Positions 1-11,624 of a stretch of DNA of 64,000 nt are shown piece after piece. This DNA is from Maea johnstoni (Eukaryota > Annelida > Polychaeta > Spionida > Magelonidae). Position 1 is the first letter of the stretch. Each line of letters starts with the position of its first letter. The notes under the pieces were generated by a model, which was not told the DNA's origin, ran no database searches, and worked only from the letters and a program-made list of their open reading frames with translations. The stretch lies in assembly GCA_963942565.1 (NCBI GenBank), contig OZ012693.1, positions 10,474,851 to 10,538,850 of the forward strand. Direction: 5' to 3'. Position numbers and translations under genes: made by a program.

Positions 1-880
1 CATATCAAGTAATATAACATTTGTAAGTACTGTGTGCTTTCCTAGTTCCAATTTTAACATTGGCAAAGATGTTGCCATTATATACTAGACAGAGATCATA
101 CAAATACAGAGACTTAGAAAGCCTTGCAGACATTGTTGAGAAGTAATGCAATTGGTTTTATCATCTCATTCATAACCATATCAAGTAAAAACAAACAATA
201 ACATTCATATTCTATATTTGCTTTGCTTAAATTCCTATCCATTCAAAGGCAAAGATGGTGGAGATTAGAACCCTGAAAATAACCAGAGATAGAGTTTACA
301 GACATGATGAAATTGATCTTTCATTACCACCCAGAGAGGTGCCATCTGGTGACAGAAAAAGAAATCAGTGCTCCCCTCTGGAAAAATGCAAAAAACTGAA
401 ATTACACTCAATAGAATTTTAATGGCAAAATCACATGATTTACCATATGGCCTAAAAAAGATATTCATTTCCTATTACCCTACCAGCCTTAATTGTTTGC
501 CCCTACCCAATTTTTTTATTGCCCAAAATATATTCTTTTATACAAAATATTCTTTAATAATTGTTTCATATTCCATGCATGGAATACAAAAGGAATGGAA
601 AAAGGAAAGAAGAAAACATCAAATAGCAGCATATAATGCTAGTTCAGCAGATTTAAATAGATCTAGATACCCCACTACTTTAGAGGATGCTATTTTGCTT
701 TATATTTACATCTAATACAGCATGGAGGAGAGAAAAAAAAGATAAAATAAGATAAATTCCCTACCTACCTACCCTATGTTTACGAGTATGAATTCATATC
801 TGGACAAACTCTTTTATAACCAAATAAAAAAAAATGAATATGATCAAGTCAAACTACAAGAAAGGGTAACCCATTCATAC
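1..880. other. AT-rich non-coding flank
   Basis: No exon with coding composition and splice sites was seen on either strand. A 115-codon open frame at 368-715 has no recognisable domain and the low-complexity composition of AT-rich spacer. Short runs such as GATAAAATAAGATAAAT near 740 are simple sequence. If the kinesin gene at 9.6 kb extends leftwards, this could be its intron. Confidence 0.5.
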
Positions 881-882
881 TA

Positions 883-1057
883 CAGGTGAACTTGGATATG
901 ACGGACCACTGTAAGACGGACTTTCGTCTATGACGGACAAGATGCTTGGTCCCAGTCCCATGCATATCAAGTATTTGTCATATGTATATGACAGATTTTG
1001 CATATGACGGACCAATCTTCCTGGTCCCACTGAGTCTGTCATATCCAAGTTCACCTG
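883..1057. mobile_element. TA-flanked MITE, pogo/Tigger-like ends
   Basis: The left end CAGGTGAACTTGGATATGAC and the right end GTCATATCCAAGTTCACCTG are perfect reverse complements over 20 bases. A TA dinucleotide lies on both sides (881-882 and 1058-1059). The inside repeats the motif ATATGACGGACC on both strands, so the element folds back on itself. TA target duplication and CAGG ends fit the Tc1/mariner/pogo group. There is no coding capacity, so it is non-autonomous. Assignment to pogo is inference from end sequence. Confidence 0.85.
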
Positions 1058-1535
1058 TATATAATTTTCATCTTAAGGGTCATTAATGCTTTGATACCTT
1101 TCAAAATGACTTTGAGAAAAGGCAAATATATGCAAAATATTGATAGGACGGCGATTTTCTACAAAAAATATTTAACAAATACTTGCACATCAATCAAAAA
1201 ATATGTATCACTATTAAAAATAGTCAAACCTTTTTTGATGACTGCTGTGGTGAATGATCTAAGGGGCCGCAAACTTTGCCTGTAGTCTAAGATTGAATAA
1301 CAACACAGTGAGAAACAGACTCATAGCACTATTATCGATCTTTAAGTAACGGGCATTTGAAGGCGCTTTTATTATACAATATTGCAACCTCTCTCTTTAA
1401 TTAATTATCAACCTCAGAAACTGGTACAAGAGACTTTTCTTTAGTGAACAAGTCACCCGATTAAGGAACTGTTAGCGCTATCCATATTTCATGCATGCTG
1501 ATGTAACATTACTTAAACGTCTCAATTTTTTCTTA

Positions 1536-1549
1536 GGGGGGGGGGGGGG
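1536..1549 (+). repeat. Poly-G tract (14 G)
   Basis: An uninterrupted run of G follows TTTTTTCTTA. It is one of about ten long G or C homopolymers in the window. It sits seven bases before a perfect DR1 nuclear-receptor-like site. Confidence 0.95.
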
Positions 1550-1555
1550 CTGTCT

Positions 1556-1568
1556 TGACCTTTGACCT
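1556..1568 (-). promoter_or_regulatory. DR1 nuclear-receptor-like site
   Basis: TGACCTTTGACCT read on the minus strand is AGGTCA-A-AGGTCA, a perfect direct repeat with spacing 1. This is the motif bound by RXR/HNF4/PPAR-class receptors. No promoter is recognisable next to it, so function is unproven. Confidence 0.4.
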
Positions 1569-1707
1569 TCTCCATTGGTGCATGGCGATTGACCTGTTGA
1601 CGGCCCAACATATTTTGAATAGTGAATAATGAATAAAAAACTGGTATTAAAACCAAAATCAGAGGGGGTTAGAGGGATTTGATAAGAAAATGTTTCTTTA
1701 CTTTACT

Positions 1708-1990
1708 TTAACCATTTCATGCCTGGATTTCTCCATGACAAGAGTCATCTGTACCTTAGGCACTTCTGAAAAATTAAAAGGTTCAATATCTCGAAATATT
1801 TGAAGGAGAGTTGTGGGTTGGATATTGCCATCTGCAAGCAATGATATTTTGACAATAACAATGGAATAAAGTATAAGTTAGCAAACTTTTTGGTCCTGTT
1901 CTCATCAATATTTCTAATTCAAATAATTATCCTAAAGAAAACCATCAACATAGTCAGGTGACTTTTGAGCGCATAACATACATGAATTAT
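1708..1990. mobile_element. Family A MITE (TTAA type), diverged
   Basis: It starts TTAACCATTTCATGCC and carries the family's inner segments (ATATTTGAAGGAGAGTTGTG and AAGCAATGATATTTT-like blocks). The right end near CATACATGAATTATT is degraded. Non-coding. Confidence 0.6.
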
Positions 1991-2499
1991 TAAACAGATT
2001 TTTAATTTGGAAGCATACCATATAAAAAATCTGCCTGAAATTAATCAAAGCATCTAAAACTTCCAAGCACCAATTCTAGCTTCTACCTTCATTGTTCTTT
2101 AAGGAACCCTTGGGTCTAATAACTAAAAATTCTTACGAGCGATCATGCCCTAATGATGTATTGATTTGCAAGGAATTTCCCTCAAGGAAAGCAAGAATCA
2201 TGAAATGAACATAAAAGATAAACTTTGTCACCTCATCAAAGCAAGAACAATTGATTAAAAACAATAAAAAAAAATCCTGCAGAGGGGGTGAAAAAAATAA
2301 CAAAAGAAAACCATGGCAATCAAGTAAACATTGCATGTTTACGGTCAGTATGGAAACAATACAAAAAGGTTTTCCGTGTCCGATCCAGAGAAAATCTGAT
2401 GAGTTTACATGCTTTGGCCATTCTTCCAGTATTGTTTGCAGCGTGTAGTTTTCTGGGTATTAAATATGCATCAAAGACCACGGCCGGGAATGTTTCCAG

Positions 2500-3275
2500 A
2501 TGCACAGTTTGATGCTGCACTGGCTACTGCAGACACTGCTGCATCTACTGCTGCAAAATGACATTGCTACTAGTACTATGGCTATATTACCTATGTTACA
2601 TCAACTGTTTCTGCTGCTACTGCTGTGTCTACTAATTCTGCTGCAACTTCTTCTGCATCTACATATACTGCTGATGCATCTACTGCTTTACTATCTATGC
2701 TGCTACTTCTACTGCATCTACTGTTTTTGCTTAAAGTACTGTTCTGCTGCTGACACTTCTACTGCAACTACTGTTTCTGTTGCATCTACTGCTTCTGCTG
2801 CTGCCACTTCTACTGCAACTACTGTTTCTGTTGCATCTACAGCTTCTGCTGCTGCCACTTCTACTGCAACTACTGTTTCTGTTGCATCTACTGCTTCTGC
2901 TGCTGCCACTACTACTGCAACTAATGCTTCTGTTGTATCTACTGCTTCTGGTACACATTGTTGCATCTACCGCATTGCTTCTGCTGCTGCGTCTACTGCT
3001 CCTGCTCCTACTACTGCTTCTACTACTACTTCTTCATCTGCTGCTTTTGCTGCAACTCCTAATGCAGATACTGCTGCAACTACTGCATTCATTACTTCTG
3101 TTTCTACTGCTGCATCTGCTGCTAGTTTCAATACATATACTGCAATCATTGGTTCTGGTTCTACTGCTGCAGCTGCTACTCCTAATGCAATACTGCTAGA
3201 ACTGCTGCTACTACTGCAATTATTACTTCTGTTTCTACTTCTGCTTCTGCCGCAGCTGCTGCTGCTCACTCCAGT
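2500..3275. repeat. Imperfect triplet minisatellite (ACT/GCT/TCT), with a 63-bp higher-order unit
   Basis: About 780 bases consist almost wholly of NCT/GCA triplets. Between about 2750 and 2950 a 63-bp unit (CTACTGCAACTACTGTTTCT at its core) repeats three and a half times with few changes; the flanks are degenerate. Because the units lack stop triplets, several frames on both strands stay open. One plus frame of 264 codons would be Ser/Thr/Ala-rich and mucin-like. No splice sites, signal peptide or non-repeat domain supports a gene, so this is most likely a simple repeat. Confidence 0.8.
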
Positions 3276-3593
3276 GTTCCAGATGGTTCCATAATGGTAT
3301 TAATGAAGTGCCTTCGCGCCGGCCAAGGGTGATTAATCAAAGACTATCATCTTGGCCTCACAAGAAAAAACAGAGGTGATATATGGTGAAATAAATGACC
3401 CATTGACCTTGTAATGGGTTTCAGCCAAAAAGCCTTTATTTGGACTGAAACTACATGTCCTTTCCACTTTGATCTCTCATTGAAATCGTAGGTGACTAAT
3501 GGGAAAATTAATAACCCATTTTTCTTAGGTTCCACACATCCATATAAGCACCTCCAGAATTAGCTTCTACTGAACCTGCTTCAACATAACTGG

Positions 3594-3909
3594 CAGGGTC
3601 TTGGCCAGGAGTTTTAAAATGCTTGCACAAAACAGCAACTGCAAAATTTCTGCTTGTCCAGATTTAGCTACTCAGCTACTTAAAATACTATAAATACCAA
3701 CTACATTTAATAGCATATTGTGTCAAAAAGGGCAATTTACATTTCAGCCATGTCCTAGAAGATGCTTTGTTAAAAAATATTTGGTAATTATACCCCCAAA
3801 AAGTAAAAAGTAAAGATTCTTCATAGAATTTTTGCCTGTCCAAAAAAGGAGGCTTTCAGGAAACTGCTTGTCCAAAAGACAGGCTGGGGGGGTCCTGGCT
3901 AAGTCCCTG
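3594..3909. mobile_element. Family J hAT-like MITE
   Basis: The left end CAGGGTCTTGGCCAGGA and the right end TCCTGGCTAAGTCCCTG are near-perfect inverted repeats. The flanking octamers ATAACTGG and ATTACTTG agree at six of eight positions, fitting a decayed 8-bp target duplication. Related fragments occur at 21728-21900 and 63530-63785. CAGGG ends with 8-bp duplications are typical of hAT elements. Confidence 0.75.
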
Positions 3910-4017
3910 ATTACTTGTATTGTTTGCTCTGATATTCAACGAAATCAAAGTGACTTATGGGAAGACGAAATTTCCCCTTTTTTAAACTTTCTTGCTTAGG
4001 CCAGACAAATATGAGGT

Positions 4018-5558
4018 CTATTGACTTGTGTCATCTAGCTGGACCAACAATACTTTTGAAAATAACTTTGGAATAAAGGATACATTTGCAAAATATTTGA
4101 TGGAGAGTTGTAGATAGAGTTCTGATGAACAATTATCCTTCAAATATTTCCTAAACATTGCTTTTGCTAGAGAGATATCACCAAAATTGTCAGACGGGTT
4201 TGGCTAGTGCTACAGGCATGAGTGGGTTAATGGTTTTCCCAATCTATCTCCTATCCCCTAGACTGTTACTCATAGTCTTAACCTATTCATGCCTAAATAT
4301 TTCTCTGAACATTGATGTTTGATTCTATGATACTTTTTGAAAATATCTCAGGATTATCCATGGACTTAAGATATCTATAGGAAACATGATTTCTGGTGAA
4401 TGTTTCTTCCTCAATTATTTTCCAAAATAGGTTTTTGTGAAAGATTTAATACCAATTTCAACATCCCAGTTTTGAGTCAACCCTTTCATGCCAGTAGCAG
4501 CCTTGAAAACTGACTATGTCTTTAGTACTGTATAACTGGTATTTTTTACAGACATTTAATTTTTGCTATTTTCACGCTCCCCATGATAGCGCCAAAATAA
4601 CATCCGTCAAATAAATATCTATTCAGTAATAAAATAAAAGTTTGAGTGTGTGAGTACGCACATCTAAAGTAGCACAAATACTCTACATCAGGGCTGTAAA
4701 GTGAAACCTTTAGCCGTATACAGTATCTCAATGGAAAAGGTACAGTTTATAAAATCTGGGAAGGTAAAGGAGAAGTGTTGATTAGAACCCTATCAATAAC
4801 TCTCCTTCAAACATTCTTTGAAGTTATTCTCAAAAGAATCTTAGATCCAGATTAACCTTTCAAGATGAATTCCGGGCATATATAGGTTAACCTATTCATA
4901 TCAAGATTTCTCTTTGAAAAGGTGTCTTCTGGATCTACGATACTTTTGAAAATAACTCTGGAATGGGGCATGAATTCATAAACCATTTGAAGGAGCATGA
5001 TTTATAGAAAGGTCCTTAACATTTCCCCTTCAAATATTTTTCAAAAGATATTTTCATTAAATTGATATATCACCAAATTGGTCAGGCATTTTATGTTGCT
5101 TCAGGCATAAATTGATTAACCCATCAATGCTTTTTAAAAGAATTCCTCCAGATATTGTCGTCTGGCGGATTGTACTTTTGTTGACAATAACTTTGAAAAT
5201 GAGAATGGTTTTACAAAACATCTGATGGAAAGTTGTAGGTGATGTTCTTATTGAGATTTCTCCATCAAATATTTTCCTGACTTTGCTTTTGACTGCAAAA
5301 TATCATTAAAATTGTGATGATGCTTTTGGCCGGTGTGAGCGTTAACGGGTTAACCCATTAGCACTTGTCTGCTTCTCTCATATTTTTGAAAATAACTTTT
5401 GAATAAAGCGAAAGTTCAAAAATAATTTGAGGGAGAGTTGTTGTTTGGCTTCTGATAAACATTTCTCCTTCAAATGTTTTCAAGAAAATGCTTTTGTAAG
5501 TAAAATATATTCAAAATCATCAGGCCTCTTTTGGCCGCTCTGAGCATTAATGGGTTAA
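4018..5558. mobile_element. Head-to-tail array of about six family A MITEs
   Basis: Successive elements of about 205-240 bp each run from TTAACC(C/T)AT... to ...ATGGGTTAA. Boundaries fall at TTAA tetramers at 4227-4230, 4278-4281, 4887-4890, 5116-5119, 5350-5353 and 5555-5558. The last three elements share single TTAA tetramers with no spacer. Each holds an inner fold-back pair of the type ATTTGAAGGAGAGTTG / TTCTCCTTCAAATATTT. The TTAA target and CCC..GGG ends fit piggyBac-mobilised MITEs (inference). The member at about 4473-4890 is split by another MITE. Confidence 0.75.
4526..4725. mobile_element. Family C TA-flanked MITE nested in a family A MITE
   Basis: The element starts TACTGTATAACTGGTATTTT and ends GCCGTATACAGTA, inverted-repeat termini with TA on both sides. 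A second copy lies at 56792-57008 and shares inner sequence such as GATAGCGCCA and TTTGAGTG. On its left is the start of a family A element (CCCTTTCATGCCAGTAGCAG) and on its right that element's remainder, so C inserted into A. Confidence 0.75.
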
Positions 5559-5559
5559 A

Positions 5560-6205
<646 letters not shown>

Positions 6206-6639
6206 TATATGCATGAATGGTTCTAGCTACCACAAACACATATATGTGTGTGTGGCATTGGAAGAGTTAACAAAATTAACCAAATACTTATTAGTGAGAA
6301 TTAACATTATTCCAGGGAAGGGATTGCACATTCGGTAAGAGCTTAAAAATCTAGTAAGAAAATATTTTACCCGCTAGCACAAATCATTTTATAGGCCTGA
6401 TAAAAGGACTATTTAAATTCATGTAGAGCCCTGTCAAGTCGCAGATATTGTAGCTATGGATACCTTAGAATTTCTGGGATAACACTAGGAATTAGCTATA
6501 ATTTTTAAAGGATTTGTGGCAGTAATATATGCATAAATATACCAATAGATATAAATATAATTAGGTCATATCACAGAGTAGGTAATGGCACTTTAAAAGT
6601 TTTGTGATATAATACACTTTTGATATTTCCTTAACAATG

Positions 6640-6750
6640 AATACCATATTCTTCAGATTTAAACGCACGGTGCGGGTAGAGGTTGGGAAAATTTTCTGTA
6701 GAAGGGATGTTGGCATGCCGCAATCTTCCGTTTTACCGCACACCTCAATG
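6640..6750. repeat. Unclassified interspersed repeat (copy 1)
   Basis: The segment TTTAAACGCACGGTGCGGGT ... GCAATCTTCCG ... CCGCACACCTCA reappears at 49775-49855 with about 75-80% identity by eye. It is GC-richer than its surroundings. Ends and class could not be defined. Confidence 0.5.
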
Positions 6751-7331
6751 ATTGCCGATCAGATTATTGGCCGTTATTGCACCTTTGCGTTATTGCTGTT
6801 CAGTTTGCTTAGACATTTGCCGCTACAATCCTGCATGTGAAAAGATCGTTGAATGGTCAATAGTACGATCATGCAGCGAAGGAACTGCTGAAATTGCAGA
6901 ATTCAGCGCTGGTTTGCAGACACGGCAAGAGGAAAGGTATGTAAGTTTTTCATGACAGTTGCGCTGGCCATTCCCCCTCTAACCGTGAAAAATAGGCCCT
7001 GTGCACTTATTGGGTCATGTGCGCTTAATGGGACGAAAACAGTATCTTACTGATATTCTTAACGATACTTCATGCCTCCCAGAGGATTGATTGTGCTAGA
7101 TTTTGCACTGTCACCTTAAAAAATTCTGCTAATTGTTGGCTTCATTTGGAAATGTATGGGTAGCAGTTAAGTCAATTTTATACCATTAAACAGTGTTGGT
7201 ATAACAGGTCTTAAATGGTATTTTTTCCTTTTCAATATTGATAGAGAAGTAGATGTAACATACTCACTGGTTTTAAGCAAAACCCAAGAAAAGTCCCAAA
7301 TCTTAGCAAGAATATTTTGAACTTTCAAGGA

Positions 7332-7348
7332 GGGGGGGGGGGGGGGGG
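7332..7348 (+). repeat. Poly-G tract (17 G)
   Basis: Seventeen uninterrupted G residues, preceded by CAAGGA. Confidence 0.95.
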
Positions 7349-7411
7349 CATTTGGTAGAACCCCCTGAGCTGCCTCTGTATCTGCAAATGCAACTGCTCA
7401 GACAACAGACC

Positions 7412-7648
7412 TTAACCCTTTTGTGCTTGGAGATCTACTTAACAAGTGTCGTCTGGACCCGTCATACTCAATGAAAATAACTTTAGAATGAAGCATAAAT
7501 TCATAAACTATTTGAAACATAGTTGTGGATGGAGTTCTGAGGAGCAAATCTCCTTCAAATATGTCCTGAATATTGCTTTGGTTAGAGAGATAATCACCAA
7601 AATTGTCAGGCCATTTTGGGCTGCCATCATTGGGCATGAATGGGTTAA
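7412..7648. mobile_element. Family A MITE
   Basis: TTAA termini with TTAACCCTTTTGTGCTTGGA on the left and GGGCATGAATGGGTTAA on the right. The body contains the family's typical AAGTGTCGTCTGGACC and AATAACTTTAGAATGAAGC segments. An apparent 82-codon open frame inside it is incidental. Confidence 0.8.
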
Positions 7649-7765
7649 CCCACCTATAATGACCAATTACTCAATTAGACAATTAGCTTATTAGGTAATG
7701 GCCATTAAAGGCTCCTGATGGTTAAAGATGCGGGAGGGATGACTGATCTAGTAATCAATATTTCA

Positions 7766-7945
7766 TAGAGATCACTGGGTAGGGTGAACTATGGCACCGG
7801 TGCTATATGGATGAGCACTCATAGGAATTAACCCCTTCATCCCAAAAGGATCACATGCTCCCAAGGGGATCGCATGAGATCACTGGGTAGGGTGAACTAT
7901 GGCACTGGTGCTATATGGCTAAGCACTTACAGGAATCACCGTAAA
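7766..7945. repeat. Two-copy tandem repeat, period 108
   Basis: GAGATCACTGGGTAGGGTGA plus about 50 following bases (GGCAC-GGTGCTATATGG) occurs at 7768 and again at 7876 with only a few differences. Non-coding. Confidence 0.75.
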
Positions 7946-8104
7946 TTCTCAGTAATTTTGGACATTTTTTAATAATTTTAATTTTTATGGGTTCAGGATT
8001 AGATTTTTGTTTAACATCACCTTTTTCTGCATTTATGTTCAGGCTAAATTGTGACAAGGCAGTTAAAAATGGAAAAATGATCTGAGTAACTGGGAAAAAC
8101 AACT

Positions 8105-8235
8105 ATCGGACACCATGGCACTGGCCACTCTCTTAAATGCCATGAGCAGGATTGGAAACTGTGCAGTGGTGAGAGACCGCAAGCAGTCAGTGTGAATGCC
8201 TTAGACCAATCGGCCATCAGGGCTAGCCCTGTAAT
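8105..8235 (-). mobile_element. SINE S fragment (tRNA-like head)
   Basis: Read on the minus strand it matches the head of the full SINE at 60240-60435: CCTGATGGC-, TCTAAGGCATT-, CTGACTGC-, GTCTCTCACCAC. The B-box region is decayed. A 104-codon minus frame over it is therefore not a gene. Confidence 0.65.
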
Positions 8236-9009
8236 AAGAACAGTAAATCTTGTACTGAAAGAAGACCATTGGAAGGAGGACTTTAAGGTGGTCTCTGAAG
8301 ACAGGATATCTTTATTACTACTAACCCAAGTAAGTCCAAAGTATAATTTTCCCCACAAACGTCTAATGCCAAATTGTAATGGGGACTATTGGCCAAAATA
8401 CATTACCAGGCTGGACATGTATGACTTGGTCCACCATAGTCAAATGACATATCGAAATAAACCTTGAATGCACATTCTTACAGCAATTGCTTAATTTTCA
8501 CTAAATATTTGCAGGTGCATGCATATTTTGTTCAGTGATACCTATTGACCTGATTGAAGGCAGGCACACTGGGCATATTGCAGATGCAATTTACCTTCTC
8601 AACACTTTTTTTTTTGTTTGGTGAAAACAGGTTGTCTGCTTCAACTTTGGAACTATCTGCTTATTCTGCTATGTATAAAAACTATACCATTTTTTCTCTT
8701 TCCTGCCTATCAGAGCATGCAGGCTCTCGGGAGATTAAAGGGTTAAAAATAGGAATATTGATTCTGTCTGGTTGTTAAGGGACCATGCCCTAATTTCCTT
8801 GCCAAGTCAGGAGTTTCTTTTTTTAGGAAAATCCATATTTGTGACCAAAACAAACTGGAAGGTTACGCATATCAACAAGTTCATGCCAAAAGTGTTTGTT
8901 GGGGTAGTTATGCAGGTATCTTTATTCATAAACTGATCGGCCCAGCAAAGAAAGTTTTTGTTTTGTTATGGTTGATTTCTTATTTATTTGCCACACAAAA
9001 TGCACCAAG

Positions 9010-9120
9010 ACACTGGGTACTCTGGTTTCCTCCACCACTTACAACTGGCTAGTTACAACTTAGCCGCAAAATGGCAGAGAAAGTGACAAAAATCAAAATT
9101 CTGTTACGACAAGGTAGAAA
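9010..9120 (+). mobile_element. SINE S fragment (central and tail part)
   Basis: GGGTACTCTGGTTTCCTCCA, CTTACAACTGGCTAG and ATGGCAGAGAAAGTGACAAA match the central domain and tail of the SINE copies at 15164, 19665 and 60240. The head is missing. Confidence 0.7.
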
Positions 9121-9643
9121 ACATGGACTCTCCTGTATGTTTTATCTCAAGTCACAAAAAAGAACTTTCGGCATGGCAATTGAATATAGCTTACAGCCTA
9201 GCGTATTTATATAGCAACCCCATCACTCTCTGGTAGAAGGTTCCCAGTGGCATCTAGTAGTAATATTTTAGACTGGTATTTCAAAATATGAAAAAAATAT
9301 TTTCCTAATTTAAATGGTCATCTCCATGGTAAAGCCTCATTTTGAGATACCATGATTTTTTAATATAAGTTTATTTATATTTATGATTGTTATAGACATA
9401 TCTTGTTTTCTTTCTCACTCCCCTGCACAAAAAAACAGGACAATCAATTTTTTATAATTGTTCATTTTTTGGATAGCTAGTTGCAAAATTATGGCCCTAG
9501 TAAAAATATTGTCATGAGGAAAGTATCCAAAAATAATCGTCATTGCCAATTAGCATGTATTTATGTACAGTATTTTTTTTTGTCTATTGATATACATGTC
9601 AAAAAACATACATTTTTCAGAAATCAAAGAAAAATAATCTTAC

Positions 9644-9884
9644 CATCAACAATTCCCCTGGTGGCAGTATCGAAAACTTGCTCCTGGGTAGAGTACTCGT
9701 TGAAGAGGTAGGAAAACTTGAACTCATGGTTGGCAGTTTGCGATTGTTTCGGCTTGGCTTTTGATTCAATCTGCTCCTGATATTTTTTACCGACCCTCAG
9801 GTACAACGTCTCATTGGTAGTATCGTAATCATCGTGTTTTCTTCTCGATGGTTTGATTCTGGCGTAAACCTTGATAGAGGCCAT
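9644..9884 (-). CDS. Kinesin motor domain, first coding exon (partial gene)
   Basis: It encodes the N-terminal beta strands of a kinesin motor, an ATP-driven microtubule motor of the cytoplasm or cilium. From residue 1 it reads MASIKVYARIKPSRR, the conserved first strand (I-x-V-x-x-R-I/V-K/R-P). It continues after a charged, lysine-rich insertion with FKFSYLFNEYSTQEQVFDTA, the F-x-F-x-x-x-F/V-...-T-Q-x-x-V-F motif that precedes the ATP-binding loop. The exon ends in ...GIVD plus one base before GTAAGA (phase 1), where families continue towards YNGT and the P-loop. The insertion after the first strand recalls the ciliary KIF6/KIF9 group, but the family call is inference. ATG at 9884 is chosen because it sits at the usual motor start with a good context (AAGATGG). 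Continuation exons would lie below 9644 on this strand; none was recognised, so the gene is incomplete here or broken. A MITE starts four bases upstream of the ATG. Confidence 0.75.
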
Positions 9885-9887
9885 CTT

Positions 9888-10100
9888 TTAACCCTTATGC
9901 TACTGGTGGCTAATGTGACAAATACAAATTAATGCAAAAAAGCTGAAATATGACTGAAACCCTGGCGTATGGGTACTCATATGAGAGTAGTCAGTGAAAG
10001 CTATCGAATGAATACCAATACGACAGGGTTTACATGGTTTTCAAAAATCCTGGCATCCTTGTACTTTGGACAAAAGTAGCCTCGGCATTGGAAGAGTTAA
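9888..10100 (+). mobile_element. Family B MITE (TTAA type)
   Basis: TTAACCCTTATGCTACTGGT at the left, GGCATTGGAAGAGTTAA at the right, 213 bp. Typical inner blocks are AATGCAAAAAAGCTGAAA, GGGTACTCATATGAGAGTA, CGACAGGGTTTACATGG and ACAAAAGTAGCCTCGG. TTAA ends with short imperfect inverted repeats (CCCTT.ATGCTGCTGG / CCCTTCCAATGCTGAGG in better copies) suggest piggyBac mobilisation. It abuts the kinesin start codon. Confidence 0.85.
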
Positions 10101-10595
10101 GATGCTTTTTGAGATGGAATGGGTCAACTTTGTTTGAAGATTCTTGTTAGAAAAGGGATGAGCCTATCCTAATCCTAGAAAAACACAAATGTTATATGTA
10201 AGAATCAAAAATCTGTGACAGAAAATAATTTGATACATTCTTCAATATCTTTATACAATGTACAACATACAGAGACATAATACTTGTTTGATTATTTGCA
10301 CAATTTCACCTAAAAAGAATGATCCTAATCCAATCTAAACTTCATATCAAAGAAAAGAAAATGAACAAATATAACAATATTTCTTTTTGAAAAAACAAAA
10401 ATTTAAAAATTGAAGAAAAAATGAATATATATAGTTTTTGATGAACTATGGATATTATCAGATAGTAGAAATACAGATACTAATTTTGGGAATAGAGGAT
10501 TTGCTTACAAGGGGGCTGTTTGTTTTATCATGCAAAGTCAGAGACTGAGGCATTTTGAAAATAAGATGTGTACATTCTATTTTATAGAATAAACC
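10101..10595. other. AT-rich spacer
   Basis: Runs of A and T and no coding signature. This would be the upstream flank or first intron of the kinesin gene on the minus strand. No clear promoter motif was seen. Confidence 0.45.
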
Positions 10596-10826
10596 TTAAC
10601 CAATTTGTGCCCAGAGATCTACTTGAAAAGTGTCGTCTGGACCTGTCATACTTTTGAAAATAACTTCAGAATGAGGCTTTAATTTGTAAATTATTTCAAG
10701 GAGAGTACTAGATTAAGTTTTGATGAACAATTATCCTTCAAATATCTTCCAACCATTGATTTTGTTAAAGAGATATCACCAAAAAAGTCAGGCAATTTTG
10801 ATCTGCTACAGGCATCAATGGGTTAA
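10596..10826. mobile_element. Family A MITE
   Basis: TTAACCAATTTGTGCCCAGA at the left and GGCATCAATGGGTTAA at the right. The inner sequence closely matches the 7412-7648 copy in the same orientation (AAGTGTCGTCTGGACCTGTC). Confidence 0.8.
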
Positions 10827-11024
10827 AGGCCCTAACATATATTTGTTCATATCGATTCAACTCTTCACTTTCTGCTGTTTATATTTGGTTGAACTGGCTT
10901 GAACATCCCTCAGATGTGATAAGACTTTAAAAAAAGCACTCTTATAGCCCAAACAGCTATTATTTAACAAAGGCATTTGATTACTCACCTTTCTTATCAA
11001 AGAGACATCTCCTTGGTAGCGACA

Positions 11025-11290
11025 CACACAACTCCAATTTCGATAGTGCACTCAACTCCAATTTCCATAGTGCACACAACTCCAGTTTTCATTGTACACC
11101 CAGCTTAAGTTTTCGTATTGCACACAACTCAAATTTCCATAGTGCACCAACTCCATTTTCCATAGTGCACTCAACTCGTTTCCATAGTGCACCCAACTTC
11201 AATTTCCAGTGTACCCTACTCAAGTTTTCATAGTACACCCAACTTTAATTTCATAGTGCACCTAACTCCAGTTTGCATAGTGCACAAGTC
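11025..11290. repeat. Minisatellite, unit about 24-30 bp
   Basis: About nine variable copies of AACTCCAATTTCCATAGTGC followed by ACC or ACAC. Unit length drifts and copies differ, so this is an ageing minisatellite and not a CRISPR array (no conserved repeat with unique spacers). Confidence 0.85.
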
Positions 11291-11575
11291 TAGTCCAGCC
11301 TGATGTGTGATCCACTGTAAGTTTCAAATTCATTACATAATCCATGTACATTCCATACAGAATAAATATGATAATCCTATTAATCCATGATTTTATAGTC
11401 CAGCCTGGTATGTGGCTATAGTTGAGGGTTTCATATTCACATTGATATTTACATTCATTTCATGCAGAAAAAATATGATAATCCATGATTTCTATAGTCC
11501 CACCTGGTATGTGATCAGTTGAGGGTTTCAAATCCACATTGGTATCTGCATTCATTTCATAATATGTAACACACA
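11290..11575. repeat. Three-copy tandem repeat, unit about 100-120 bp
   Basis: Copies share TATAGTCCAGCCTGGTATGTG, GTTTCAAATTCACATTG and AATATGATAATCCATGATTT. Copies diverge by small indels. It directly follows the 24-30 bp minisatellite. Confidence 0.75.
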
Positions 11576-11624
11576 GTCACAAGAATAGTAAGCATTACTA
11601 ATAAATTTACTTGTTGATCCTCTT

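Noticed and set aside
3650-3700. GGACAAGC on the minus strand as a P-loop remnant
   Set aside because: Part of the family J MITE, also seen at 21780.
11025-11290. Possible CRISPR-like array
   Set aside because: Repeats are degenerate with no conserved repeat/unique spacer pattern, and the DNA is eukaryotic.
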